Origin: Deltaproteobacteria bacterium GWC2_55_46
GTDB taxonomy: Bacteria; Desulfobacterota; GWC2-55-46
Reading direction: 5' to 3'
DNA length: 64,000 nucleotides
Assembly: GCA_001595385.3 (NCBI GenBank)
Contig: LVEI03000001.1
Coordinates: 1,641,501-1,705,500 of the forward strand
The notes under the pieces were generated by a model that searched no databases, was not told where the DNA came from, and saw only the letters and a program-made list of their open reading frames with translations. Below are positions 1 to 8,415 of the stretch, one piece after another (position 1 is the stretch's first letter; every line of letters starts with the position of its first letter). Both the position numbers and the translations under genes were made by a program.

Positions 1-60
1 CATGCGCTGAACCTCGCCTTCAAGCTCGGTAATAGCCCTGTGGTATGCCTCGCGGGTCAT
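1..60 (-). CDS. phoU: PhoU phosphate regulator, N-terminal fragment
   Basis: The gene begins with ATG at base 60 on the minus strand and runs off the left edge, so only 20 residues are visible (MTREAYHRAI...). An AAGGAGG ribosome site lies just upstream of the start. The fragment follows pstB by 30 bases in the same direction, the usual place of phoU as last gene of a pst operon, and the few residues suit the first helix of PhoU. PhoU links the Pst transporter to the PhoR kinase and represses the Pho regulon when phosphate is plentiful. The assignment rests mainly on position. Confidence 0.75.
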   Translation of the reverse strand, partial: MTREAYHRAITELEGEVQRM

Positions 61-90
61 CTTCCCTCCTTAATGCCGGGGCTTCAACCC

Positions 91-846
91 CTAGCCGAAA
101 CGTCCTGTGATGTAGTCTTCCGTTAGCTTGTTCGCCGGGGCGGTAAAGATCTTCTCGGTCGTGTCGAACTCGACCACCTCCCCGAGCATGAAGAACCCTG
201 TATATTGAGAGACCCTGGCGGCCTGTTGCATGTTATGGGTGACGATGACGACCGTGTAGTCATGCTTGAGCTCGGTCATCAGGTCCTCTATCTTTGCCGT
301 GGCTACTGGATCGAGCGCTGAGCAGGGCTCGTCCATGAGTATCACATCCGGCTCTACGGCCACGGCCCTCGCGATGCAGAGCCTCTGCTGCTGGCCGCCC
401 GAAAGGGAGAGCGCGGGCTCATGGAGCCTTTCGCTTATCTCGTCCCAGAGGGCAGAGTCCTTCAAGGCCTTCTCGACCCTTCCGGAGACCTCGCTCTTGC
501 TCTTTATGCCTATGAGCTTCAAGCCGAAGGCGATGTTCTCGTATATGGACATTGGAAAGGGCGTGGGCTTCTGGAAGACCATGCCGACCTTGCTCCGAAG
601 CTTTATGAGGTCGAGACCCTTCTCAAGGAGGTTCTTTCCGTCGAGCAGCACCTCGCCCTCGTACCTGTTCCCCGGGTAGAGGTCGTGCATCCTGTTGAGG
701 CACCGTAAGAAGGTCGTCTTGCCGCACCCGGACGGGCCTATGAGGGCGGTTATTTCCTTGTCCTTTACGTAAAGGCTTACGTCCTTGAGGGCGTGCTTTT
801 CGCCGTACCAGAAGTTGAGCTTGTTTATCGTGAACTTGTATTTCAT
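91..846 (-). CDS. pstB: Phosphate ABC transporter ATPase PstB
   Basis: This is the ATP-hydrolysing subunit of the high-affinity phosphate importer, acting on the cytoplasmic face of the PstCA channel. The 251 residues match the family length. Visible motifs are Walker [10 protein letters not shown] (37-45), the Q-loop glutamine at 92 in [10 protein letters not shown], which is characteristic of PstB, the signature LSGGQQQR (148-155) and Walker B VILMDEP (168-174). The start lies one base past the pstA stop, so the two genes are almost certainly co-translated. phoU follows. Confidence 0.97.
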   Translation of the reverse strand: MKYKFTINKLNFWYGEKHALKDVSLYVKDKEITALIGPSGCGKTTFLRCLNRMHDLYPGNRYEGEVLLDGKNLLEKGLDLIKLRSKVGMVFQKPTPFPMSIYENIAFGLKLIGIKSKSEVSGRVEKALKDSALWDEISERLHEPALSLSGGQQQRLCIARAVAVEPDVILMDEPCSALDPVATAKIEDLMTELKHDYTVVIVTHNMQQAARVSQYTGFFMLGEVVEFDTTEKIFTAPANKLTEDYITGRFG

Positions 847-847
847 G

Positions 848-1690
848 CTAGCCTGCCTTGCCTCTCACTATTATCCTCGAAAATATCGTTACAAGCAACA
901 CCATAGCCGTAATAAGGAGGGCCGCCCCCCATGCCTTCTGGTGCCAGTCGTCGTAAGGCCCCATCGCGTAGTTGAATATGGTGACCGTAAGCGTTGCCGT
1001 TGGCTCTGAAAGGTTGAAGTTCCAGAAGGAGTTGTTGAAAGATGTGAAGAGCAATGGCGCCGTCTCTCCTGAGACCCTTGCCACCGCCAGCATGACCCCG
1101 GTCACTATGCCCCTTATCGCCCCCCTGTAGACGACCTGCACCGTCACTTTCCAGTGGGGCGCGCCAAGGGCAAGGGCGGCCTCCCTGGTGGCGTCAGGCA
1201 CGAGCTTGAGCATCTCTTCCGCCGTGCGTATGACGACAGGGAGCATTATTATCGATAAGGCCACGGCGCCCGCTATGGCCGAGAAGCCGCCCAGGGGTTT
1301 CACGAGAAGGGCGTAGACGAATACGCCGATGACTATGGAAGGGGCGCTTACGAGTATGTCGGAGGTGAACCTCACGACAGAGGCCATCCTGCTCTTGCGG
1401 CCGTACTCTGAAAGGTATGTGCCAGCCAATATGCCTGCCGGAACGCCTATGGCGGTGGCGATAAAGGTGATGAGGACCGTGCCGAAAATGGCGTTCGCGA
1501 GCCCCCCGCCTTCCATGCCAGGGGGAGCCGGAAGCTCGGTAAAGAAGTCCAGGTTTATCGCCTTGAAGCCGAATACGAAGACGTCTTTCAATATCCAGAA
1601 AAGGAAGAATATGCCGAATACGGCTGAAAGGAGCGATACCGTGAGCGCGGCGTAGTTGGCTGTTTTTCTTTTGAGGTAATGTAGGTACAT
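848..1690 (-). CDS. pstA: Phosphate ABC transporter permease PstA
   Basis: PstA is one of the two membrane subunits forming the phosphate channel of the Pst importer. The 280-residue protein has about six hydrophobic segments and the binding-protein-dependent permease signature near 165-190 ([18 protein letters not shown]), which contacts PstB. It begins 4 bases after the pstC stop and ends 1 base before pstB, within one operon. A long first periplasmic stretch ([15 protein letters not shown]) is typical of PstA. Confidence 0.96.
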   Translation of the reverse strand: MYLHYLKRKTANYAALTVSLLSAVFGIFFLFWILKDVFVFGFKAINLDFFTELPAPPGMEGGGLANAIFGTVLITFIATAIGVPAGILAGTYLSEYGRKSRMASVVRFTSDILVSAPSIVIGVFVYALLVKPLGGFSAIAGAVALSIIMLPVVIRTAEEMLKLVPDATREAALALGAPHWKVTVQVVYRGAIRGIVTGVMLAVARVSGETAPLLFTSFNNSFWNFNLSEPTATLTVTIFNYAMGPYDDWHQKAWGAALLITAMVLLVTIFSRIIVRGKAG

Positions 1691-1694
1691 GTTC

Positions 1695-2699
1695 TTAAAA
1701 CTGCCCGCCCTTGTATGAGTATTTGGCGATAAGGAGCTTGGCGATAGCGAGCACCACGAAGGTTATGAGGAAGAGGATGAGCCCCAGCTCCACGAGGCTT
1801 GAAAGATAGAGGTCCTCGACCGCCTCCGTGAACTCGTTCGCGAGTGTTGCCGATATGGACGTGGCAGGCTCTAAAAGCGACATGCGTATCTTCTGGGCGT
1901 TGCCGATGACGAAGGTTACGGCCATCGTCTCTCCAAGGGCCCTGCCGAGCCCGAGGATCACCGCCCCGACTATCCCGGAGCGGGTGTACGGGAGGACGAT
2001 CTTCCGTATGACCTCCCATTTTGTGGCCCCAACGCCGTAGCCCGATTCCTTGAGCATGGGAGGGACCATCTGGAATATGTCCCTCGATACCGAAGATATG
2101 AACGGGATTATCATTATCGCGAGTATGAACCCGGCGGGCAGCATGCCTATACCTAAGGGCGCGCCGGAGAAGAGCGGGAGGCCTCCGAGGTACTCGATGA
2201 GGAACGGCTCGACGCTGTCTGCGAGGAATGGCGCGAAGACGAAAAGCCCCCACATGCCGTAGATGATGCTCGGTATCGACGCGAGCAGCTCGATCGCGGA
2301 CCCTATAGGCACTTTAAGGCGCTTGGGAGCCATTTCGGTCAGGAATATCGCTATGCCGAGGCTTACTGGCACGGCTATGACGATGGCTATGATGGATGAT
2401 ACGAGCGTCCCGTAAATGGAAGGCAGCGCCCCGAACTCAAGGGCAACGGGGTCCCATGTGCTGGAAAAAAGAAAGCCGAAGCCGAAGGCCTTGATCGAAA
2501 GCCACGACTCCTTCAAAAGGACGATAAAGATAAGCGCCATAAGGGCTATGACCGATGCTGCGGAAGACCAGGCCATGCCCTTGAAGACGGCGTCCCCTAT
2601 CCTTGCTGAATTGTATTTTTGAGCGTTCAAATCATCCCCAGGCGCGCGGTTTTGCGCGCTACCCGCCCTTCTTTTTTTTATGGTCTCAGCGTCCGGCAT
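1695..2699 (-). CDS. pstC: Phosphate ABC transporter permease PstC
   Basis: PstC is the second channel subunit of the Pst importer and pairs with PstA. The 334 residues include a charged N-terminal tail (about 35 residues, MPDAETIKKRRAGS...), then about six membrane segments with the permease loop ESGYGVGATKWEVIRKIVLPY and the PstC-type ending LGRALGETMAVTFVIGNA. It is separated from pstS by 72 bases that contain a hairpin with a U-tract, so it is probably transcribed only by read-through from the pstS promoter. Confidence 0.96.
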   Translation of the reverse strand: MPDAETIKKRRAGSAQNRAPGDDLNAQKYNSARIGDAVFKGMAWSSAASVIALMALIFIVLLKESWLSIKAFGFGFLFSSTWDPVALEFGALPSIYGTLVSSIIAIVIAVPVSLGIAIFLTEMAPKRLKVPIGSAIELLASIPSIIYGMWGLFVFAPFLADSVEPFLIEYLGGLPLFSGAPLGIGMLPAGFILAIMIIPFISSVSRDIFQMVPPMLKESGYGVGATKWEVIRKIVLPYTRSGIVGAVILGLGRALGETMAVTFVIGNAQKIRMSLLEPATSISATLANEFTEAVEDLYLSSLVELGLILFLITFVVLAIAKLLIAKYSYKGGQF

Positions 2700-2730
2700 T
2701 GATGTTAATAGAAAACGGGTGCGCCTTCCA

Positions 2731-2762
2731 GAAAAATCAGGAGCCGCCGGAGAGCGGCTCCT
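2731..2762 (-). terminator. Hairpin and U-tract between pstS and pstC (read-through terminator)
   Basis: On the minus strand AGGAGCCGC pairs with GCGGCTCCT (9 bp, 6-nt loop; bases 2739-2762) and is followed by a short T-run (bases 2731-2736). It sits 10 bases after the pstS stop and before pstC, where a partial terminator would let the binding protein be made in excess over the membrane subunits. The shape is seen directly; its efficiency is inferred. Confidence 0.72.
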
Positions 2763-2771
2763 TCTAATTGT

Positions 2772-3809
2772 CTATTTGCCCCAGACCGGCTGTGAGGCGC
2801 ACTTTATCTCTTTTGCCCAGGCGGCCTCCATAAGGTCGCTTACGTTTTTGGGGATAGGCACATAGTCGAGAGATTTTGCCATGGCGCCCCCGTTCCTGTA
2901 GGCCCAGTCGAAGAACTTCAATACCTCTTTGGCCTTACCGCAGTCCTGCGGGTTTTTCTGCACCAGTATGAAGGTGGCGCCTGCGATAGGCCATGAGCTT
3001 TTGCCGGGCTGGTTGGTGAGGACCACCGAGAAGCCGGGCGTGCCCTTCCAGTCGGCGCTTTCCCCGGCGGCCATGAACGTATCTATCGATGGGGAGACAA
3101 AGTTGCCGGATCTGTTGTTAAGCTGGGTGTAGACGAGCTTGTTCTGCAGGGCGTAAGCGTACTCGACATAGCCGATGGTGTTCTTTATCCTCTTTACGTA
3201 GGTGGCAACCCCCTCGTTCCCTTTGCCGCCAACGCCCACCGGCCAGTTTACGGCTGTGCCGAAGCCGACCTTCCCTTTCCAATCGGCGCTTACGCTGTTA
3301 AGATAGTTGGCGAATATCCAGGTCGTGCCGCTTCCGTCAGAGCGGTGCACAACGGTTATCTTCTCCTGAGGGAGCTTTACCCCGGGGTTGAGGGATGCTA
3401 TCTTCTGGTCGTTCCAGCTCGTGACCTTTCCGAGGTATATGTCGGCAAGGACCTCTCCGGTGAGCTTAAGCTCACCGGGCTTTACCCCCGCGAGGTTTAC
3501 AACAGGGACGACCCCGCCTATGGCCATGGGGAACTGCATGAGGTCGGACTGAGCGAGCTCCTTTGGAGCAAGCGGGGCGTCAGAGGCGCCGAAATCAACC
3601 GTCTTTGCCGTTATCTGCTTTATCCCGCCGCCGCTGCCTATAGACTGGTAATTGAGCTTAAGGCCCGTTGTCCTGGCGTACTCATAGGCCCATTTGGAGT
3701 AGAGCGGGTAGGGGAACGTCGCCCCGGCGCCGTTTATAAGCTCTGCCGAGGCTGCGCGAAAGCTTAAGCCAAGAAAGAGGACCGCAAGCAGGATCAGGTA
3801 TTTTTTCAT
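2772..3809 (-). CDS. pstS: Periplasmic phosphate-binding protein PstS
   Basis: PstS captures phosphate in the periplasm and delivers it to PstCA. The 345-residue precursor has a clear signal peptide (KK, hydrophobic core, then a cut after AASA near residue 22). The mature part starts with the family pattern INGAGATFPYPLYSKW, and contains IGSGGGIK and HRSDGSGTTWIF, whose Ser, Arg, Asp and Thr residues bind the phosphate ion. It is the first gene of the operon and is preceded by Pho half-sites at 3853-3881. Confidence 0.98.
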   Translation of the reverse strand: MKKYLILLAVLFLGLSFRAASAELINGAGATFPYPLYSKWAYEYARTTGLKLNYQSIGSGGGIKQITAKTVDFGASDAPLAPKELAQSDLMQFPMAIGGVVPVVNLAGVKPGELKLTGEVLADIYLGKVTSWNDQKIASLNPGVKLPQEKITVVHRSDGSGTTWIFANYLNSVSADWKGKVGFGTAVNWPVGVGGKGNEGVATYVKRIKNTIGYVEYAYALQNKLVYTQLNNRSGNFVSPSIDTFMAAGESADWKGTPGFSVVLTNQPGKSSWPIAGATFILVQKNPQDCGKAKEVLKFFDWAYRNGGAMAKSLDYVPIPKNVSDLMEAAWAKEIKCASQPVWGK

Positions 3810-3852
3810 CTTTTCTATCCTTTGTTTTTTTCTTTTAAATGTAATGGATGAA

Positions 3853-3881
3853 TGTTACAGCCGTGTTACAGGAATGTTAAG
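3853..3881 (-). promoter_or_regulatory. PhoB-type box upstream of pstS (three half-sites)
   Basis: On the minus strand the heptamers CTTAACA, TGTAACA and TGTAACA stand at an exact 11-bp period (plus-strand TGTTACA at 3853 and 3864, TGTTAAG at 3875). Direct 7-bp repeats with 4-bp spacers are the known architecture of the PhoB box. The site is 44-72 bases upstream of the pstS start, so phosphate-starvation control of pst is strongly suggested. Confidence 0.85.
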
Positions 3882-3987
3882 GGTATGAAAAAAGGCGGAA
3901 GGGCTTACATTATGGTGTAAGTATGGCATTTTAAGCTGTTTTTAAATGAACTACCGCTGGCCAGGGTGCGGGTATATTCCCCCGGAG

Positions 3988-4011
3988 CCCCTCCCCCGCT
4001 AACGGGAGGGG
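3988..4011 (-). terminator. GC-rich hairpin downstream of the porin gene
   Basis: CCCCTCCC (3988-3995) pairs perfectly with GGGAGGGG (4004-4011), 24 bases past the porin stop. No T-run follows on the minus strand, so this is either a weak terminator or an RNA 3'-end protecting hairpin. Confidence 0.4.
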
Positions 4012-4034
4012 ACTTCAAACGGCTCTGCAAGGAC

Positions 4035-5207
4035 TTAAAAATATAGCTGCCCCTGCAGCTGTACTACATCCTTGCTGTCGGCATTGGCAAGCTTACCCGT
4101 GGCGTTGGGCTCGTACTCGGTGTGTACCCAGTCTGCCTGTAGTTTCAGGCTGTGCCCCTTGCCGTACCAGTTCACCCCCAGGGTCGTGCTCTTCTCCTTC
4201 TTATCGCTCGCCTCCGAGTCCTGGTCATAGACCTCGTACCTGGCAACAGGCTCTATATTGAGGCCCTCTATAAAGTACCCCGCCTGGGCATACCAGCCCA
4301 ACGGGTTCTTTTTAGCGATAGCAGGGTCGCTCGATTCCATCTTCCAGTTTATATACTCTACGGTGGCGGTCAGGCCTTTATAATGGCCTGAGAGGTCGGC
4401 CTCCCAAAGGGTGCGCTCCTCATCGAAGCCGTTCTCCTGGTATTCGATGGCGCCCTGCCTCGCGAAGCTTGTGCCTAATGTCAGGTGCTGCCCCTTGCCC
4501 AGATAGGAGCCGGTCTTTTTCTTCTCCACCCAGCCGGGTAGCGATAGGTCTGTCCTTACCGCTAACAGAGGCTGGGCCTTGAATACAGTCCTTCCGGTCT
4601 CAATCGTCTCTCCGGTCTGCCATCCGTCCGCAACGGAGGCCTCATAGGCGATAGCGCCGTCAAAAAATCTTCCGAATATAGACGCTTTAGGCTGGAAATA
4701 GGCGTTTGTTGCCCCGAATATGTTCTTGCCCGCGTCGCCTGAGGCGGTAGCCTCTACGAAGAGATGGGTAGAGTCAGAGGTAAGAAAGTCCCTTGAGAAA
4801 GGGAGCTTGAATTTGCCTATGAAGAAGGAATAGGCTTCAGCGGGCTCCCAGGTAAGCCACACGTACTTTACGGATACCTTGTTTGTGTTCCCGGTCTTCT
4901 CCCACTTGTCGCCGTCGAGGGTAAGGTTGTACCTTATCTGCTTCGAGAGGAGGTTGCCCGTCATCTCAAGGCGTATCCTTCTAAGGTAGAGGTCGCTGCT
5001 GCTTTCGTAAGCTGTACCGTCCCTGTCCTCGATTATATCGCCGGCATCGAGCCTGGGCTGGAACCTTATCCTTACCGTAAGATCGCTCTCGCCCTGAGTA
5101 AATGTGACCCCCTTTGTCTCTTCGCCGAAGTAAAAATCTTTCGCGAAGGCCGGGACGGCTGAACCTGCCGAGGTGAGTAAAAAAACGATGAGCAGACTTC
5201 TTTTCAT
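4035..5207 (-). CDS. Phosphate-selective porin O/P family outer-membrane protein
   Basis: Predicted outer-membrane beta-barrel of 390 residues with a signal peptide ending in VPAFA (about residue 22). Features of the OprO/OprP (Porin_O_P) family are the N-terminal strand with RIRFQPRLDAGD, then YLRRIRLEMTG, LTLDGDKW, a plasma-membrane-like run FFIGKFKLPFSRDFLTS, many alternating aromatic strands, and a final Phe (QGQLYF), the usual signal for Bam insertion. It lies just upstream of the pst operon in the same direction, which supports phosphate or another oxyanion as substrate. No Pho half-sites were seen before it; a dyad sits in its promoter instead (5259-5277). Confidence 0.85.
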   Translation of the reverse strand: MKRSLLIVFLLTSAGSAVPAFAKDFYFGEETKGVTFTQGESDLTVRIRFQPRLDAGDIIEDRDGTAYESSSDLYLRRIRLEMTGNLLSKQIRYNLTLDGDKWEKTGNTNKVSVKYVWLTWEPAEAYSFFIGKFKLPFSRDFLTSDSTHLFVEATASGDAGKNIFGATNAYFQPKASIFGRFFDGAIAYEASVADGWQTGETIETGRTVFKAQPLLAVRTDLSLPGWVEKKKTGSYLGKGQHLTLGTSFARQGAIEYQENGFDEERTLWEADLSGHYKGLTATVEYINWKMESSDPAIAKKNPLGWYAQAGYFIEGLNIEPVARYEVYDQDSEASDKKEKSTTLGVNWYGKGHSLKLQADWVHTEYEPNATGKLANADSKDVVQLQGQLYF

Positions 5208-5251
5208 GCAGACCTCTTTTTTTAGAACGGCGCGTTTGCCATTTAAGCCCG

Positions 5252-5281
5252 ATTATGGCATAACTCGGTAAGTTATGTAAA
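5252..5281 (-). promoter_or_regulatory. Sigma-70-like promoter of the porin gene
   Basis: Minus-strand -35 TTTACA (plus 5276-5281) and -10 CATAAT (plus 5252-5257) are separated by 18 bp, about 45 bases before the porin start, which has an AGAGG ribosome site. The fit is moderate. The spacer is almost filled by a perfect dyad, listed separately. Confidence 0.5.
5259..5277. promoter_or_regulatory. Inverted-repeat operator candidate in the porin promoter
   Basis: CATAACT (5259-5265) and AGTTATG (5271-5277) form a perfect 7-bp dyad with a 5-bp centre CGGTA. It lies within the spacer of the porin promoter and 34 bp from the -35 of the divergent hemL promoter. A dimeric regulator bound here would occlude or remodel the porin promoter. 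The regulator is unknown. Confidence 0.5.
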
Positions 5282-5310
5282 TAGAAGCGAAAAACGCGCA
5301 GAAATTGGCG

Positions 5311-5340
5311 TTGACACGGATTTGCCCATTCGGGTAGGAT
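5311..5340 (+). promoter_or_regulatory. Promoter of hemL
   Basis: A perfect -35 TTGACA (5311-5316) is followed after 18 bp by TAGGAT (5335-5340), a 4/6 match to -10. It lies 47 bases before the hemL ATG, and no other gene intervenes. Confidence 0.65.
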
Positions 5341-5386
5341 ATACGGCTAAAGCGACCTCAGAAATTAATGAAAAAAGGAGATAGTG

Positions 5387-6670
5387 ATGGGGACGAAAAG
5401 ATCCGCTCAGATCCTTAAAAAGGCAGTGAGGCTCATCCCGGGAGGAGTCAACAGCCCAGTAAGGGCCTTCAAGGCCGTGGGCGGAGGGCCGGTCTTCATC
5501 TCCAAGGCCAGGGGCTCCCGGATATACGACGTAGACGGGAACGAGTATATAGACTACATAGGCTCCTGGGGCCCCATGATACTCGGCCATGCCCATCCCA
5601 GGGTCTCTGCCGCCATCAAAAAGGCGGTCGACAGGGGGACCAGCTACGGAGCGCCGACAGAGCTTGAGGTCACCCTGGCCGAGCTTACGCTCAAGGCCTT
5701 CCCATCGATGGAGATGGTCAGGTTCGTAAGCTCCGGCACAGAGGCCACGATGAGCGCTCTGAGGCTTGCCAGGGCCTTTACCGGGCGTGACGGGATAATA
5801 AAGTTCGAGGGCTGCTACCACGGTCATTCCGACAGCCTCCTCGTAAAGGCAGGCTCAGGCGCCGCCACGCTCGGAGTGCCTGACAGCCCCGGCGTTGTCG
5901 CCTCTCTCGCCAAGCATACCTATAACGCGACCTACAATGACCTGGCCTCGGTAAGGGCCATATTCGAGAAGGCTCCCAAGGGCATAGCCTGCGTGATAGT
6001 GGAAGGCGTGCCAGGCAACATGGGCGTAGTACTTCCCAAAGAGGGTTTTCTTACCGGCCTCAAGGCGCTCTGCAAAAAGTACGGGGCGCTCCTTATAATG
6101 GACGAGGTCATGAGCGGCTTCAGGCTCTGCTACGGCGGGGCTCAGAAGGTATATAAGATAGACCCCGACATTACCTGCCTCGGGAAGGTCATAGGCGGGG
6201 GGCTCCCGGTAGGCGCCTTCGGGGGAAAGAGGGCCATAATGGAGCGGCTTGCCCCCTCAGGGCCTGTCTACCAGGCCGGCACCCTCTCCGGAAACCCGCT
6301 CGCCATGACCGCCGGTATCGAGACCTTGAAGCTCCTCCAGCGCAAGGGTCTATACGACAAGCTCTACAAGTCAACGGACTTTCTTGTCGAAGGGATAGGG
6401 GAGATAGCGAAAAGGCGGGGCGTGCCGGTGCATACGGCCGTGGCAGGCTCGATGTTCACGGTATTCTTTTCCGGCAAGCCTGTAACAAACTGGCAGGACG
6501 CGAGCAGAGCTGATACCGCGAGGTTCGGTAAATACTTCACCAGGATGCTCAAGGGCGGCATATATCTTCCGCCGTCGCAGTTCGAGGCCGTCTTTGTCGG
6601 GCTCGCCCACACCAGGGCAGACCTTACAAAGACGCTCGAGGTAGCGGACAAGGCCTTCAAGGGACTGTAA
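5387..6670 (+). CDS. hemL: Glutamate-1-semialdehyde 2,1-aminomutase HemL
   Basis: PLP enzyme that turns glutamate-1-semialdehyde into 5-aminolevulinate, the second step of the C5 tetrapyrrole route whose first enzyme (HemA) is at 40.1-41.4 kb. The 427 residues fit the family. Landmarks are PGGVNSPVRAFKAVGG near the start, SSGTEATMSALRLAR, GCYHGHSD, the cofactor aspartate in MDEVMSGFR and the PLP lysine in LGKVIGGGLPVGAFGG. A GTG three bases earlier is in frame, but ATG at 5387 is 6 bases from AGGAG and is preferred. The gene is monocistronic, with a strong hairpin after it. It is separated from the rest of the heme genes by about 30 kb. Confidence 0.96.
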   Translation: MGTKRSAQILKKAVRLIPGGVNSPVRAFKAVGGGPVFISKARGSRIYDVDGNEYIDYIGSWGPMILGHAHPRVSAAIKKAVDRGTSYGAPTELEVTLAELTLKAFPSMEMVRFVSSGTEATMSALRLARAFTGRDGIIKFEGCYHGHSDSLLVKAGSGAATLGVPDSPGVVASLAKHTYNATYNDLASVRAIFEKAPKGIACVIVEGVPGNMGVVLPKEGFLTGLKALCKKYGALLIMDEVMSGFRLCYGGAQKVYKIDPDITCLGKVIGGGLPVGAFGGKRAIMERLAPSGPVYQAGTLSGNPLAMTAGIETLKLLQRKGLYDKLYKSTDFLVEGIGEIAKRRGVPVHTAVAGSMFTVFFSGKPVTNWQDASRADTARFGKYFTRMLKGGIYLPPSQFEAVFVGLAHTRADLTKTLEVADKAFKGL

Positions 6671-6746
6671 AAGGCATGAAATAAGTCCATTTGAGCGGCC
6701 TGCGCTAAATCCAGTGTTTTTTAGCAACCAGCTAAAAAAGAGTTTT

Positions 6747-6788
6747 AAAATGCAGAGCCCCGCCTTTAGAGGCGGGGCTCTGCATTTT
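6747..6788. terminator. Strong rho-independent terminator after hemL
   Basis: A perfect 18-bp stem (6747-6764 with 6771-6788, loop TTTAGA) is flanked by AAAA on one side and TTTT on the other. The GC core GAGCCCCGCC pairs with GGCGGGGCTC. It can work in both directions, but the only gene reading into it is hemL. Confidence 0.92.
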
Positions 6789-6873
6789 CAGCGCCCTTTT
6801 TCCTTGACTCCAAAAGAGGCAGAAGATATTATTTTATTTCCTGCCATAATCAACCGAAAGCCCGGGAAAAAGT

Positions 6874-7458
6874 ATGAAAAATGACGAGATAGTCTCAAGA
6901 TCGTTTACCGAGAGCATCCAGGCGAAGCAAGGGTTCCTTACACCCGAGAACGTCTCGAAGACCGTAATATCCGCGGAGCTTGTTGCCGCCTCCTTCAGGA
7001 AGGGCGGAAAGCTCATCATAGCGGGCAACGGCGGCTCAGCCGCCGACGCGCAGCACCTCGCGGCCGAGTTCATAAACAGGTTCGAGATAGAGAGGCCGCC
7101 TTTGCCGGCCCTGGCCATAACGACAGATTCGTCCGATCTTACGAGCATAGGGAACGACTACTCATTCGACCAGGTCTTCTCAAAGCAGCTCCTCGCCCTC
7201 GGGAAACCCGATGACGTCTTCCTGGCCATAACCACCAGCGGCAACTCGCAGAACATCCTTAAGGCGATCGAGGCCGCCGAGACCATAGGCATGAAGGTAA
7301 TAATACTCACGGGCAAGGGCGGCGGGCTCCTTTCTGGAAAGGGCGACGTATTTGTAAACGTAGACGCCAGGAGGACCGCCAGGATACAGGAGGTGCATAT
7401 CACCTTCGGCCACGTGGTCTGTGAGCTTGTAGACCATATGCTCTTCCAGAAAGTTTAG
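6874..7458 (+). CDS. gmhA: Phosphoheptose isomerase GmhA
   Basis: GmhA converts sedoheptulose-7-phosphate into D-glycero-D-manno-heptose-7-phosphate, the first step of ADP-heptose synthesis for the LPS inner core. The 194 residues form one SIS domain. Visible family segments are IIAGNGGSAADAQHLAAEF, the TTDSSDLTSIGNDYSF loop, AITTSGNSQN and the C-terminal QEVHITFGHVVCELVDH with metal-binding His and Gln. It leads a tightly packed run that continues into argH, 12 bases before the next gene. Its presence supports an organism with heptose-containing LPS. Confidence 0.95.
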   Translation: MKNDEIVSRSFTESIQAKQGFLTPENVSKTVISAELVAASFRKGGKLIIAGNGGSAADAQHLAAEFINRFEIERPPLPALAITTDSSDLTSIGNDYSFDQVFSKQLLALGKPDDVFLAITTSGNSQNILKAIEAAETIGMKVIILTGKGGGLLSGKGDVFVNVDARRTARIQEVHITFGHVVCELVDHMLFQKV

Positions 7459-7470
7459 GATAACCTCAGG

Positions 7471-8415
7471 ATGAAGTTCAAACCTATCTCCTCCAAGGGC
7501 CTCAAGACATACTCTATCAAGGATAGAAAGAGCAAGGTAAGCGTCGGGGATTTTGCCTCCTGCGCGAAAAAGGGCGGGAGTTTCGCAGGCTTCCTCGGAA
7601 GCCTGCCCGGCATACTCGCGGCAAAAGACCTTTTGGAGGTGGCCGCCGCTGTAACAAGCGCCCATGGGAACAAGAAGACGGTCGCCCTCGGCATGGGCGC
7701 GCACGTCATCAAGGTCGGGCTTAGCCCGCTTATAATAGACCTCATGGAGCGCGGGGTCATAAATTCTGTCGCGATGAACGGCGCGTGCGTTGTCCATGAC
7801 TTCGAGACGGCCTTTGCCGGGTGCACCTCCGAGGACGTAGACGCCGAGCTTGGAAGCGGCGCTTTCGGCATGGCCGAGGAGACCGGAAGGCTCATCAATC
7901 AGGCGATAAAGAAGGGCGCTAAAAAGGGGCTCGGGGCGGCGGTAGGCTCGATGATAGCGAAATCCAGCTTCCCTCATAAGGACAAGAGCATACTCGCCGC
8001 CGGCAGCAGGCTCGGCGTGCCCGTAACCGTGCACGTGGCCCTTGGCACGGATATCATACACCTTCACCCGCAGATGGACGGGGGCGCAACAGGCGAGGCC
8101 TCGACGATCGATTTCAGGATATTCTCTTCGGTCGTATCTACCCTTGCCGGAGGCATGTATATAAATATCGGCTCAGCGGTCATAATGCCCGAGGTATTCC
8201 TCAAGGCCTTGACGCTCGTCCGTAACCTCGGCCATGACGTAAAGGGCTTCTCCACGGTGAACATGGACTTTTTCCAGCACTACAGGCCGCTTACGAACGT
8301 GGTGAGAAGGCCGACCATGGGCGGCGGCGGCAAGGGATACAGGCTTACCGGCCATCACGAGATAATGGTGCCGCTACTGTACGGGGCTATAATAGAGGGC
8401 TTGGGGAAGAGATGA
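7471..8415 (+). CDS. Deoxyhypusine-synthase-like conserved protein, function unknown
   Basis: A 314-residue soluble protein whose layout recalls the NAD-binding deoxyhypusine synthase family: a hydrophobic strand-turn [21 protein letters not shown], then [20 protein letters not shown] (compare the GANxxHD segment of bacterial homologues) and [21 protein letters not shown]. It also has [11 protein letters not shown] and [15 protein letters not shown]. eIF5A, the usual substrate, is absent from bacteria, so that reaction cannot be assumed. It starts 12 bases after gmhA and overlaps argH by 4 bases, so it is co-translated with an arginine gene. The family link is by eye and moderate; the role is not known. 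Confidence 0.55.
   Translation: MKFKPISSKGLKTYSIKDRKSKVSVGDFASCAKKGGSFAGFLGSLPGILAAKDLLEVAAAVTSAHGNKKTVALGMGAHVIKVGLSPLIIDLMERGVINSVAMNGACVVHDFETAFAGCTSEDVDAELGSGAFGMAEETGRLINQAIKKGAKKGLGAAVGSMIAKSSFPHKDKSILAAGSRLGVPVTVHVALGTDIIHLHPQMDGGATGEASTIDFRIFSSVVSTLAGGMYINIGSAVIMPEVFLKALTLVRNLGHDVKGFSTVNMDFFQHYRPLTNVVRRPTMGGGGKGYRLTGHHEIMVPLLYGAIIEGLGKR

Noticed and set aside
3904-3921. CTTACA-TTATGG-TGTAAG dyad upstream of pstS
   Set aside because: A 6-bp dyad in an AT-rich gap can arise by chance; the Pho half-sites explain regulation better.
7180-8067. 295-codon minus-strand frame across gmhA and the next gene
   Set aside because: Both genes on the plus strand are well supported; this frame has no family features.
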